64,000 nucleotides of DNA from Ornithinimicrobium flavum (GCF_004526345.1 NZ_CP038213.1:1922001-1986000), one strand, 5' to 3'; counted from the first letter of the stretch, positions 43,778 to 52,206 are shown. The notes: generated by a model from the sequence alone, not told the origin. Made by a program: numbers and translations.

Positions 43778-44090
43778 TCACACCGGTCGGCTCTCCTCCC
43801 GCAGCCGCGGCTCGACGCGCAGCTCGGGCCGGAATCCTGCCTTGTCGGCGTAGAACGCCCGGATGCAGTCCATGTCGGCAGGGACGTCCCCGGTCAGCTC
43901 CAGGGTCGGGCCCAGGCCGGTCGTCATGGTGGTGCGGTCGACGTAGCCGAGCGTCACCGGCATACCCGTCTCCCGGGCGATGCGGTAGCAGCCGGACTTC
44001 CAGCGGCTGTGGCCCCCACGGGTCCCGTCCTTGGTGACCACGAGGCCGAAGACCTCGCCCGAGCGGATGCGTCCGCACCGGACGCTACGT
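43778..44090 (-). pseudogene. C-terminal fragment of a PlsC-like acyltransferase
   Basis: About 100 residues, RIRSGEVFGLVVTKDGTRGG, WKSGCYRIARETGMPVTLGYVDRTT and GPTLELTGDVPADMDCIRAFYADKAG. These match the C-terminal half of the 1-acylglycerol-3-phosphate acyltransferase superfamily (the usual P-E-G-T-R is here T-K-D-G-T-R). The N-terminal half with the H-x4-D catalytic motif is absent and a TAA stands in frame just upstream. It is a truncated gene left in the accessory island. Confidence 0.7.
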
Positions 44091-44137
44091 TAAGCGAGGG
44101 TCCGGCACCAGTCGAGATCCCCATCCAGGGGGCCATC

Positions 44138-44254
44138 ATGCGCAAGAAGACCATCGCTGCCGCCGTGATCGCGCTGGCCCTCGCCGCCACGGCGCTCCCC
44201 GCGACGGCGGCAGCGCGCGGTCCCGTCGTCAACGGGTACGTGAGCGGCGTCTGA
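44138..44254 (+). CDS. Very short secreted peptide (38 residues)
   Basis: Basic MRKK, a hydrophobic core (IAAAVIALALAATALPA) and an A-x-A cleavage site before RGPVVNGYVSGV. Processing would release a peptide of about 12 residues. No clear ribosome site is seen in the 15 nt before the ATG (CCAGGGGGCCATC). It may be a genuine exported peptide or the start of a gene truncated when the neighbouring fragment arose. Confidence 0.45.
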   Translation: MRKKTIAAAVIALALAATALPATAAARGPVVNGYVSGV

Positions 44255-44300
44255 GGTCCTGCGGACGTCACCTGTCCGCCATCTCCCCCATGCTGGGCTC

Positions 44301-45629
44301 ATGAGCGAGCACGCGGGGCCGTTGACGGCGCGAGAGTTCCAGCTGGCGGGGGGCACCGGGGACTGGAGGGTGCTCGGGTCGGGGGCCAGCGCCTGGTATG
44401 CCGCCTCCTCCCACCGCGCCGGTGCTGCGCTCGCGGCGGCGGTGACCGAGCTGGATCTCGCCGTAGACCTCGACCTCGACGTCCGGGCCACCGGGGTCCG
44501 GGCTCGCCTTCCCCTCGGCCCGCAGGACGGAGGTTTCCGGGCCGAGCATGTCGAGGCCGCCCGCGCCGTGGCGCGGGCGGCCGAGGGTGTCGGCCTCGCG
44601 GCCGACCCCACGGTCCTGCAGGACGTCCAGCTGACCTTCGACGTGCTCGACCAGGCGACCGTGAGCGCCTTCTGGGAGGCCGCCCTCGGCTACGTCCAGG
44701 TCGGGGACGAGGACGTGATGGACCCCGGTCGGCGCCATCCGCCCATCTGGTTCCAGGACATGGACGCGCCACGACCCCTGCGCAACCGGATCCACCTCGA
44801 CGCGGTGACGACCCAGCCGGTCGCGGCCGCGACGCTCGGGAGCCTTCGCACCGGGCCGGCCCGGCACGTCGCCGAGCACGGCTACTACGCCACCGTCGCG
44901 GACGCCGAGGGCAACGAGGTGGACGTGCTCCCCCTGCCGGAGGGGTCCGACCGCTGGGAGGGGCAGGACACCGAGGACTGGCGGCTGCCGTTCGCGGCGA
45001 TGGCCTGCTACCCCGTCCCCACGCCCCGAGCGGCCGCGCAGCTCACGGAGGCGGTCGCCGCCCTGGCCGACGAGGCGAACCTGCCCGTCGGGATCGACGT
45101 GCGGCCGGGTCTGGTCACGATCGACACCGGCAAGGACCGCTGGGAGATGCACGAGGGCTACCGGCCCCTGGCGGCCAGGATCCAGCAGGCCGCCCGGGAC
45201 CTGGGTCTGACCGCGGACGTCACGCTCCCCCGCTTCGTCCAGGTGGGCGTCGACGCCGTCGACATCCCCGCGGTCCGATCCTTCTGGCGGGCCGCGCTGG
45301 CCTACGAGGAGGACCCTCGCCCCGGTGTCACCGACCTCGTCGACCCGCGTCGGCTCAACGTCGTGCTCTTCCTCCAGGACCTCGACCCGGCCGACGAGGC
45401 GCGCCGGAGCCAGCGCAACCGCATACACCTCGACGTCTTCGTCCCCGACGACCGCGTCACCGAGAGGGTGGCCACAGCCGTCGCCGCCGGCGGGCGTGTG
45501 GTCCGCGAGGCGGTCGAGGACGGCTGCTGGACGATCGCCGACCCGGAGGGCAACGAGCTCGACATCGCGGTCTCCCCGGGTCGGGAGGAGGCGTGGCGCG
45601 CGAGGCAGGAGGCGCTGCGGGCAGACTGA
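44301..45629 (+). CDS. Duplicated pterin-dehydratase-like / VOC (glyoxalase-like) protein
   Basis: 442 residues in two similar halves. Each half has a ~90-residue domain resembling 4a-hydroxytetrahydrobiopterin dehydratase (first: LTAREFQLAGGTGDWRVL; second: MACYPVPTPRAAAQLTEAVAALADEANLP), then a glyoxalase/VOC-like domain. The VOC parts show the same pattern twice: FWEAALGYVQVGDEDVMDP, IWFQDMD, RNRIHLDAV, DAEGNEVDVLPL and FWRAALAYEEDPRPGVTDLVDP, LFLQDLD, RNRIHLDVF, DPEGNELDIAV. Enzymatic activity is unknown. The 4-bp gap to the LLM oxidoreductase suggests one transcript. Confidence 0.8.
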   Translation: MSEHAGPLTAREFQLAGGTGDWRVLGSGASAWYAASSHRAGAALAAAVTELDLAVDLDLDVRATGVRARLPLGPQDGGFRAEHVEAARAVARAAEGVGLAADPTVLQDVQLTFDVLDQATVSAFWEAALGYVQVGDEDVMDPGRRHPPIWFQDMDAPRPLRNRIHLDAVTTQPVAAATLGSLRTGPARHVAEHGYYATVADAEGNEVDVLPLPEGSDRWEGQDTEDWRLPFAAMACYPVPTPRAAAQLTEAVAALADEANLPVGIDVRPGLVTIDTGKDRWEMHEGYRPLAARIQQAARDLGLTADVTLPRFVQVGVDAVDIPAVRSFWRAALAYEEDPRPGVTDLVDPRRLNVVLFLQDLDPADEARRSQRNRIHLDVFVPDDRVTERVATAVAAGGRVVREAVEDGCWTIADPEGNELDIAVSPGREEAWRARQEALRAD

Positions 45630-45633
45630 CCGG

Positions 45634-46587
45634 ATGGACCTGAGGATCTTCACCGAGCCGCAGCAGGGAGCGACCTACGAGGACCAGCTGCGCCTGGCCC
45701 GCACGGCCGAGGACTGCGGCTACTCCGCCTTCTTCCGCTCTGACCACTTCCTCGCGATGGGCCGCGACGGGAGCCCCGGGCCCACGGACTCGTGGATCAC
45801 CCTCGGCGCCCTGGCGCGCGAGACGAGCACCATCAGGCTGGGCACCCTGGTCACGTCGGTCACCTTCCGGCACCCGGGTCTGCTCGCGGTCGGCGTCGCT
45901 CAGGTCGACCAGATGAGCGGGGGCCGGGTCGAGCTGGGACTGGGCGCCGGGTGGTACGCCGAGGAGCACGAGGCCTACGGCGTGCCGTTCCCGGACGCGC
46001 GGGGACGTTTCGACCTGCTCGAGGACGCTCTGGAGGTCATCACCGGGATGTGGGGCACCCCGCCGGGTCAGCACTACGACTACGCGGGGCGCACGCTGAG
46101 GATCAGCCACTCCCCCGCCCTGCCCAAGCCGGTCCAGGACCCCCGGCCGCCCATCGTCATGGGCGGCGGGGGCAGACGGCGCACCCCCGAGCTGACGGCA
46201 CGCTTCGCCGACGAGTTCAACATGGCGTTCCCCACGATCGAGGCGACCGTCGCGCAGTACCGCCGGGTCGACGAGGCCTGCCGGGCCGTGGGCCGTGACC
46301 CCGCCAGCGTCCTACGCTCGGTCGCGCTCGTGGCCTGCGTCGGTCGCGACGAGGCCGAGCTCCGCCGACGCGCGAAGGCCATCGGCCGCGACCTGGGAGA
46401 GCTGCGTGACAACGGCCTGGCCGGCACCCCCTCGGAGGTCGTCGACCGCCTCGGGGTGTGGCGCGAGCGGACCGGCGCCGAGCGGGTCTACCTGCAGATG
46501 CTCGACCTGTCCGACCTCGCCCACACCGAGCTCGTCGCCTCCGAGGTCGTGCCGCAGCTGGACGGTGCCCGCCGCCCGCCCACGTAG
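45634..46587 (+). CDS. LLM-class F420-dependent oxidoreductase
   Basis: 317 residues, luciferase-like TIM barrel. Blocks: LRIFTEPQQGATYEDQLRLARTAEDCGYSAFFRSDHF, TSTIRLGTLVTSVTFRHPGLLAVGVAQVDQMSGGRVELGLGAGWY (read with breaks), AYGVPFPDARGRFDLLEDALEVI and PPIVMGGGGRRRTPELTARFADEFN. Such enzymes use coenzyme F420 (or FMN) for hydride transfer; the substrate is unknown. It directly follows the duplicated VOC-like gene and precedes an alpha/beta hydrolase. Confidence 0.9.
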   Translation: MDLRIFTEPQQGATYEDQLRLARTAEDCGYSAFFRSDHFLAMGRDGSPGPTDSWITLGALARETSTIRLGTLVTSVTFRHPGLLAVGVAQVDQMSGGRVELGLGAGWYAEEHEAYGVPFPDARGRFDLLEDALEVITGMWGTPPGQHYDYAGRTLRISHSPALPKPVQDPRPPIVMGGGGRRRTPELTARFADEFNMAFPTIEATVAQYRRVDEACRAVGRDPASVLRSVALVACVGRDEAELRRRAKAIGRDLGELRDNGLAGTPSEVVDRLGVWRERTGAERVYLQMLDLSDLAHTELVASEVVPQLDGARRPPT

Positions 46588-46596
46588 GGTTCGCCC

Positions 46597-47364
46597 ATGC
46601 GGTGGCGAACGATCGAGACCTTCCGGCACGGCGACCGCACCATGCTCGTCCACCGGCCCCCGCACGAGAGCGACACCGGGCCACACTTCGTGCTGGTGCA
46701 CGGCATCGGCGTCTCGGCGCTCTACCACGCGCGGCTCGCCCGGGCCCTGGCGCCGTCCGGGAGCGTGCACGTCGTCGACCTCCCCGGTTTCGGCCAGGCA
46801 CCCCGCCCGGGCAGGCCGCTGGGCATCGAGGACCACGCCGGGGTGCTGAACGCCTACGTCCGGACGGCCGGACTCCCCCACCCGCACCTCGTCGGTCACT
46901 CGATGGGAACGCAGGTGGTCGTGGAGGCGGCCCTGCAGGAGCCTGACCTGTATGCAGGTGTCGTGGCGATCGGCGGCGTCGTCGACCCCGAGGCGCGGTC
47001 TGCGGCCCGCCAGGCCCTGCGGCTCGCCCACGACGTGCTGCGCGAGCCGCCGACGACCAACTGGACGGTTCTGAGCGGCTACGCGAGGACCGGCCTGCGG
47101 TGGTATCTCCGGACGCTCCCGGTCATGCTCGACTACCGGACCGAGGAGGCCCTGCCCCGCCTGCGCGTCCCGCTGCTCGTGGTGCGGGGGGACCGCGACC
47201 CGATCGCCACCGGGCCCTGGGCCGCACACATGGGCCGCCTGGCGGGCACCCGGGTCGTGGAGATCGAGGGTGCCGCGCACGTCGCGATGCACACCCACCC
47301 CGACCAGGTCGCCTCCGCCGTCCTCGAGCACGCCCGGGCGGTGGCCGGGCAGTGTCCGGCGTGA
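46597..47364 (+). CDS. Alpha/beta hydrolase
   Basis: 255 residues. Oxyanion block LVHGIGVSALYHARLARAL; nucleophile elbow GHSMG (LVGHSMGTQVVVEAAL); acidic residue in VVRGDRDPIATG; catalytic His in IEGAAHVAMHTHPDQVA. No signal peptide, so cytosolic. TAGGGT 6 nt before the ATG indicates a leaderless mRNA. The stop overlaps the GTG of the next hydrolase gene. Confidence 0.9.
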   Translation: MRWRTIETFRHGDRTMLVHRPPHESDTGPHFVLVHGIGVSALYHARLARALAPSGSVHVVDLPGFGQAPRPGRPLGIEDHAGVLNAYVRTAGLPHPHLVGHSMGTQVVVEAALQEPDLYAGVVAIGGVVDPEARSAARQALRLAHDVLREPPTTNWTVLSGYARTGLRWYLRTLPVMLDYRTEEALPRLRVPLLVVRGDRDPIATGPWAAHMGRLAGTRVVEIEGAAHVAMHTHPDQVASAVLEHARAVAGQCPA

Positions 47365-48142
47365 GGGGCTTCGGCGCCCTGCACCGCCACGCGTGGTCGT
47401 GGCTGCTGGACTACGGGTATGTCGTGCGCCACCAGGTGGCGGGACTGGTCCGGCGCTCCGACCCGGCCGCCTATCTCGAGGGCCGCTCCCCCACCGCCGC
47501 GCCCCCGTCCTGCTGCTGCCCGGCATCTACGAGCGGTGGCAGTTCCTGCGGCCCGTGGCCGACCTGCTGTCGGAGGCCGGTCATCCGGTGCACGTCCTGA
47601 CCCGGCTGCGGTGGAACACCGCACCGGTCGCCGCGAGCGCCGCCCACGTGGCGGCATACCTGCGGGAGCACGACCTCCGGGACGTCCTGGTCGTCGCCCA
47701 CAGCAAGGGCGGGCTCATCGGCAAGTACGCCATGCTGCACGAGGACCCCGAGGGCAGGATCGCACGCATGATCGCCATCGCGAGCCCCTTCGCGGGCTCG
47801 CTCTACGCCCGGTTCCTCCCGCACCCGCACCTGCGCCCCTTCTCGCCGCGGGACGCGACGGTGCGCTCCCTCGGCGAGCAGGTCGACCTCAACGCCCGGA
47901 TCACCTCCATATGGGGTGCTTTCGACCCGCACATCCCCGGCGGCAGCCGCCTGCCGCGAGCGGTGAACCTGCCGCTGCGCACGTCCGGTCACTTCCGGAT
48001 CATCGGCCAGCCCGAGCTGCTCGACGCGGTGGCCCGTGCCGCGGCCGACGTCCCAGGAGCGTCACCCGGCCCTGCCGGGGGCGCCCCGGGGCGGTCACGG
48101 CCCGGGATGCGCTCCCGTGCCGCTCGCCCTACCGTCGGACCC
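47361..48142 (+). CDS. Second alpha/beta hydrolase (one frameshift; no stop before the next gene)
   Basis: ~260 residues. The first 47 residues (HAWSWLLDYGYVVRHQVAGLV, DPAAYLEGRSPTA) are in one frame. After the CCCCC run 47502-47506 the rest is in another: APVLLLPGIYERWQFLRPVADLLSEAG, the serine motif AHSKGGL in LVVAHSKGGLIGKYAML, IASPFAGSLYARFL, and TSGHFRIIGQPEL with the probable catalytic His. The frame stays open through the start of the copper-storage-like gene, so the end given is a working choice at that gene's ATG. Either the two are fused or a stop was lost to a base error in the G/C runs at 48078-48097. Confidence 0.75.
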
Positions 48143-48529
48143 ATGGACGACATCCTCAGCACCCACCCGGCCAAGGACACCTTCGACCTGCCGCAGCTGC
48201 GGGCCGCCATCGAGGCCGCGGCCCGGTGCGCCTCCAGCTGCGCGACGTGCGCGGACGCCTGCCTGCACGGGGACCACGTGGAGCACATGGTCCGCTGCAT
48301 CGACCTCGACAACCAGTGCGCGGAGATCTGCCGCACGACCGCCGACGTCCTGTCCCGCCCCGGTCCGAACGGCGACTCCTGGGAGGAGATCGTGCGCGCC
48401 TGCATCGCCGTCTGTCGCGAGTGCGCGGCGGAGTGTGGCCAGCACGAGCACGACCACTGCCAGATGTGCGCCCGGGACTGCACGGCCTGCGCCGACGCCT
48501 GCGAGGCCCTGCTCTCCGTCGCCGACTGA
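48143..48529 (+). CDS. Four-helix-bundle copper-storage-like protein (DUF326)
   Basis: 128 residues with 16 cysteines spaced along four helices (ARCASSCATCADAC, MVRCIDLDNQCAEIC, IVRACIAVCRECAAEC, HCQMCARDCTACADAC), the Csp1/Csp3-type pattern in which thiolates facing the core hold many Cu(I) ions. No signal peptide, so it resembles the cytosolic Csp3 group. TACCGT 7 nt before the ATG supports an independent leaderless start, although the upstream hydrolase frame reads into it without a stop. Confidence 0.88.
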   Translation: MDDILSTHPAKDTFDLPQLRAAIEAAARCASSCATCADACLHGDHVEHMVRCIDLDNQCAEICRTTADVLSRPGPNGDSWEEIVRACIAVCRECAAECGQHEHDHCQMCARDCTACADACEALLSVAD

Positions 48530-48531
48530 CC

Positions 48532-48564
48532 GGGAACACCGCGGGAACACTCCCTCCCTACGTT
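48532..48564 (+). promoter_or_regulatory. SARP-type promoter: two GGGAACA boxes and TACGTT -10
   Basis: GGGAACA at 48532-48538 and again at 48543-48549, exactly 11 bp apart, then 9 bp to TACGTT (48559-48564). Heptamer direct repeats at 11-bp pitch set just upstream of the -10 are the known binding layout of AfsR/SARP regulators. The same arrangement, base for base in the boxes, occurs at 52131-52163 on the other side of the SARP-like gene. Confidence 0.75.
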
Positions 48565-48608
48565 CCTCCTACCGGCACGGTGCCGGGGAGGAACCGAGGG
48601 AGGACGAC

Positions 48609-49214
48609 ATGGACAACTACTCGACCGGGGTGAGGTCGGCGGCGGTCGCGGCGGCGTTGGCGATGACGGGAGTGACGGCGGCGGCCGGCGGCGCAGCAGC
48701 GGCCCCGCCGGACCCCTGCACCCGGGGATCCGCCCAGCAGGTCGTCAACGCGGGCATCGTGGCGGCCAACCAGATCCGCGAGGGGCGGACCCACACAGGC
48801 ATCGTCACCTCATACCGGGAGTGTGCCTACACCCTCTACGAGGACGGGGCCACCTACACCTTCTCCGACGACGACGTCTTCGCCGGGGTGACCGCCTTCA
48901 CCTGGTGGCGGTGGGAGGAGGAGGACGGGATGACGCGCGACGAGGTCGTGGACATCATTGCGGGGACGGACTACCGCGTGGAGCTGGCGCAGGTCTCGCC
49001 CGACGGGACCGTCGGGGACCTCGTCGAGGTCCCAGTCCTGCGGCCTCCGGTGCGGTTCCACCCGATGCTCGGGCAGGGACTGACCGCCTACCAGACGGCC
49101 GGGGTTATCCTCGACCTCGACCCCGGCACCTACGTGAGCCGGTTCGAGGCGGTCTTCCCGGACCTCGAGGACGAGATCTTCAGCGCCGAGGTCACCCTGG
49201 TGGTGACGGACTGA
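48609..49214 (+). CDS. Secreted hypothetical protein, predicted SARP target
   Basis: 201 residues. Signal peptide (RSAAVAAALAMTGVTAAAGGAAAAP, read with a break, cleavage near Ala32). The mature part has one likely disulphide (PDPCTRGSA and SYRECAYTLYED) and a beta-rich body (TYTFSDDDVFAGVTAFTWWRW, YRVELAQVSPDGTVGDLVEVPVLRP, TAGVILDLDPGTYVSRFEAVFPD). No family recognised. GGAGG lies 6 nt before the ATG. A CCGGCA-CGG-TGCCGG hairpin lies in the leader (48572-48586). Its promoter carries the GGGAACA box pair. Confidence 0.8.
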   Translation: MDNYSTGVRSAAVAAALAMTGVTAAAGGAAAAPPDPCTRGSAQQVVNAGIVAANQIREGRTHTGIVTSYRECAYTLYEDGATYTFSDDDVFAGVTAFTWWRWEEEDGMTRDEVVDIIAGTDYRVELAQVSPDGTVGDLVEVPVLRPPVRFHPMLGQGLTAYQTAGVILDLDPGTYVSRFEAVFPDLEDEIFSAEVTLVVTD

Positions 49215-49280
49215 CCGACGGGCGTCGCGCCGGGGTCGGCGCACCCTGCCGTGCCCCCGCCGCGCCGCTAGGCTCGGCCC

Positions 49281-52160
49281 ATGGCTCCGGCGGGGGCCGG
49301 TAGGACCCTCGAGGTCCGACTGGTCGGCAGGGTGGCGGTCCGCACCACGGCTGGGTGGCGCGACGACTGGCCGCGCCCGGCTGCCCGTCGCCTCGTAGCC
49401 CTCCTGGCTCTCTCCCCCACCCGTTCCGTGCCGCGCGAGGTGGTGGCCGACCGTCTCTTCGGGCACCTGCCGCCGGAGCGGGGGCTGCGCAACGTCTCCA
49501 AGGCACTGAGCCAGGCCCGGGTGGTGCTCGGGCCCGGACTGCTCGAGGGAGACTCGGCCACCGTGTGGATCACCGGGTCGGTGCAGGTGCGCACCGACCT
49601 TGACTCTGACGTGGCCCTGGCCGAACGCGTCCTGGACGGACGCGCGGGGCCGGTGGAGTGGGCCGATCTGCGGGCGGTGTTGGCGCGTGCCGACCAGCTG
49701 CTCTCCGAGGATCTCTACGAGGACTGGGCCCAGGAGCCGCGGCGCAGGCACGAGGCCCTCATCAGCGAGGCCGCGCTCGCCCTCGCCCGCGGCAGCGGCC
49801 TGGCCAGCGACTGGGGCCGGGTGCTGACCCTCGAGCCCTGCCACGTCGAGGCCTGGTCGGAGGTGCTGGACGCCGCGGCCGCCCGCGGTGCCTCCGAGCT
49901 GGGCATCGCCTGGGAGGAGTGCCGCCTGGTGCACGCCCAGGAGCTGCAGCGGCCCCCACCGCCGGAGTTGCGCCGCCTGGCGGACCGGCTGCGCTCCGGC
50001 CCCGGCAGCCCCGCCGCCGTCGACCCCACGGTGGGTCACCGGGACGAGCTGCGGTGGATCGAGGCCCGGCTGCCGACGACGGCCCGGGGCGGCGACAGCT
50101 GGGTGCTCTTCGGGCCGGCGGGCATCGGCAAGACCCACCTCCTGCGACGCGCCGTCGACGGTCTGCGCGAGCGCGGCTGCCTCGTGCTGCAGGCCACGTG
50201 CGTGAGCGAGGACGCGGGCGGGCCCTTCACCGCGCTCCTCCCGGCCCTCCGTCCGGCGGCACGGGCGGGATCCCACCCCCTGGTCGACGTCCTCGAGCGC
50301 GGAGGCTCCGGAGGACCTGAGGGGTGGTCGGCCGTGCGCCTCGCCGACGACGTGGCGGACCTGCTCGACGAATGCGCGGAGCCCCTGGTGCTGGTCGTGG
50401 ACGACGTGCACTGGGCGCACCCGGCGCTGCGCTCGCTGCTGTCCCGGCTGTGCGCGCTCGTGGCCGGGCGCCGCTGGAGCCTCGTCCTGGCCGGGCGCAG
50501 CGACGAGACGGACCACCCGCTGCCGAGCGTGCCCTCCGCGACGTTCGCACTCCGGGTCTCCCCGCTGAGCCCGCAGGACGCCTCCGAGCTGGCACGTCGG
50601 CTGCTCTGGGAGAACGACACGGACGACGCGGGGCGCGAGGGGGTGGTCTGCGAGCTGGTCGCGCGCAGCGCCGGCAACCCCTTCTTCCTCATCGAGCTCG
50701 CCCGCAGCGCGGGCAGCTCACCCGCCGGCGGCCACGACGTGCCGGAGCGGGTGCAGGAGCTGCTGCGCCGACGGCTGGCCGAGGTGGACGCGTCGTCCAG
50801 ACACACGCTCGTGCTCGTGGCGCTGTCCGGCGAGCGGGCCACGCTGCCCCTGCTCGCCAGGATGGTCGGCGAGGAGCGAGCCGAGCGGTCGGTCCGGGTG
50901 CTGCAGGCGCGCTCGTTGCTGACCTCGGGGCCGTCCGGCCCGCGCCCGATCCACCCCCTGCTCAGGGAGGTGGTCATCGCCGACCTGAGCGCGGTCGAGG
51001 CCTGCGCGGCGCACGACCAGCTGGCCGCGGCCCTTGGAGCACTTTCCCGGGAGTCCGGCCGGCCCGACCTGGAGGAGGCCGCGGCCGGCCACACCCTGAC
51101 GGCCTGGACCGCATACCCCTCCCCCGACCGGGCGCCCGGTGCCGCCGCGGCAGGCCTCGCGGCAGGCGGCCGGGCCCTGCGCTCCTTCGCCCCCGACACG
51201 GCGGCCGGCGTGCTGGAGCGAGCCCTGGCCGCCTTCGGGGAGAGCCCGCCCGAGGCTCGGGCCGCTCTGGTGCCGGCCGCGGTGGAGGGCTGGCTCGACC
51301 TGGCCCGGTGCCGGGAGCTGCTGGGGAACCCGGTGGGGGCCGAGGAGGCCCTGCGTGCCGGGCTGGCCCTCGCGGACCGGCCGCTGGACCGGGCCCGGTG
51401 CTCCCGGCGGCTGGCCGCGCTGCACTACCGCAGCGGGCGGATGGCGGACGCGGCCGGTGTCCTGGAGCTGGCTCTGGCCGAGACCACCGACGACCTGGCC
51501 AGGGCGATGCTCGAGACCGAGATCGGCTGGACCCTGCACCGCCGGGGGCGGGCCCGGGAGGCCCTGCCCCTGCTCCGGCGGGCCGCCCAGGTCTTCGAGG
51601 ACGGCGGCAGCTGGGACCTCGCGGCGTGGGCGCTGGACTACCTGGCCATGACCCACGTCGCCCTGGACGAGCCCGCACAGGGCCTGTCGGTCCTCGACCG
51701 GGCCCTGGCCCGCGACGGCGTCGGCCAGGACCACCTGCGGCGTGGTGTCATCGTCATCCACCGAGCGCGGGTGCTCCTCCTGCTCCGGCGGCCCGAGGAG
51801 GCCCTGGGGGCGGTGAACGAGGGGATGAGGATCCTGCGGCGCACGCGGGACCGCTACACCCTGAGCGTCGGCTGCCGGATCGCCGCCGACGTCCACGAGA
51901 CGCTGGGCGACCTGTCGTCCGCCGTGGCCGCGCGCACGGAGGAGATCGCCCTCCTGCGGGGGTCGCACAACGCCCGTCACCTCGCCGTGGCGCACGCGCA
52001 CCTGGCCAGCCTGCACCGGCGGCAGGGTCGCCACGCCGACAGCCGCACGGCGACGGCCGCCGCCCGGGCCGCGGTGGCGCAGGCCGGCGACGCGGACGTC
52101 GAGCAGGCCGTCTCCGCCCGGCTCGGCTCCGGGAACACCGCGGGAACACCCGGCTCCTAG
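49281..52160 (+). CDS. SARP-type regulator with ATPase and TPR-like regions (AfsR-like layout)
   Basis: 959 residues. An N-terminal winged-helix DNA-binding domain (about 8-105: LEVRLVGRVAVRT, RRLVALLALSPTRSVPREVVADRLF, NVSKALSQARVVLG) precedes a BTAD domain (about 108-240: SDVALAERVLDG, EAWSEVLDAAAARGASELGIAWEECR). A P-loop ATPase follows with Walker A GPAGIGKTH (278-286) and Walker B LVLVVDD (369-375). The last ~320 residues are helical TPR-like repeats. There is no C-terminal LuxR HTH, so DNA contact must come from the N-terminus. TAGGCT 6 nt before the ATG gives a leaderless start. It is flanked on both sides by promoters with SARP boxes, and the downstream one lies within its own 3' end. 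Confidence 0.9.
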   Translation: MAPAGAGRTLEVRLVGRVAVRTTAGWRDDWPRPAARRLVALLALSPTRSVPREVVADRLFGHLPPERGLRNVSKALSQARVVLGPGLLEGDSATVWITGSVQVRTDLDSDVALAERVLDGRAGPVEWADLRAVLARADQLLSEDLYEDWAQEPRRRHEALISEAALALARGSGLASDWGRVLTLEPCHVEAWSEVLDAAAARGASELGIAWEECRLVHAQELQRPPPPELRRLADRLRSGPGSPAAVDPTVGHRDELRWIEARLPTTARGGDSWVLFGPAGIGKTHLLRRAVDGLRERGCLVLQATCVSEDAGGPFTALLPALRPAARAGSHPLVDVLERGGSGGPEGWSAVRLADDVADLLDECAEPLVLVVDDVHWAHPALRSLLSRLCALVAGRRWSLVLAGRSDETDHPLPSVPSATFALRVSPLSPQDASELARRLLWENDTDDAGREGVVCELVARSAGNPFFLIELARSAGSSPAGGHDVPERVQELLRRRLAEVDASSRHTLVLVALSGERATLPLLARMVGEERAERSVRVLQARSLLTSGPSGPRPIHPLLREVVIADLSAVEACAAHDQLAAALGALSRESGRPDLEEAAAGHTLTAWTAYPSPDRAPGAAAAGLAAGGRALRSFAPDTAAGVLERALAAFGESPPEARAALVPAAVEGWLDLARCRELLGNPVGAEEALRAGLALADRPLDRARCSRRLAALHYRSGRMADAAGVLELALAETTDDLARAMLETEIGWTLHRRGRAREALPLLRRAAQVFEDGGSWDLAAWALDYLAMTHVALDEPAQGLSVLDRALARDGVGQDHLRRGVIVIHRARVLLLLRRPEEALGAVNEGMRILRRTRDRYTLSVGCRIAADVHETLGDLSSAVAARTEEIALLRGSHNARHLAVAHAHLASLHRRQGRHADSRTATAAARAAVAQAGDADVEQAVSARLGSGNTAGTPGS

Positions 52161-52163
52161 CGT
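52131..52163 (+). promoter_or_regulatory. SARP-type promoter: two GGGAACA boxes and TAGCGT -10
   Basis: GGGAACA at 52131-52137 and 52142-52148, 11-bp pitch, then 9 bp to TAGCGT (52158-52163). The box pair with its 4-bp spacer is identical to that at 48532-48549 (21 bases shared, CCGGGAACACCGCGGGAACA plus C). It overlaps the last codons of the SARP gene; the -10 contains its stop codon. Confidence 0.75.
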
Positions 52164-52206
52164 CCGAGGGACCCGGCACGACGCCGGGAGACCAGAAGGA
52201 GGAGCC

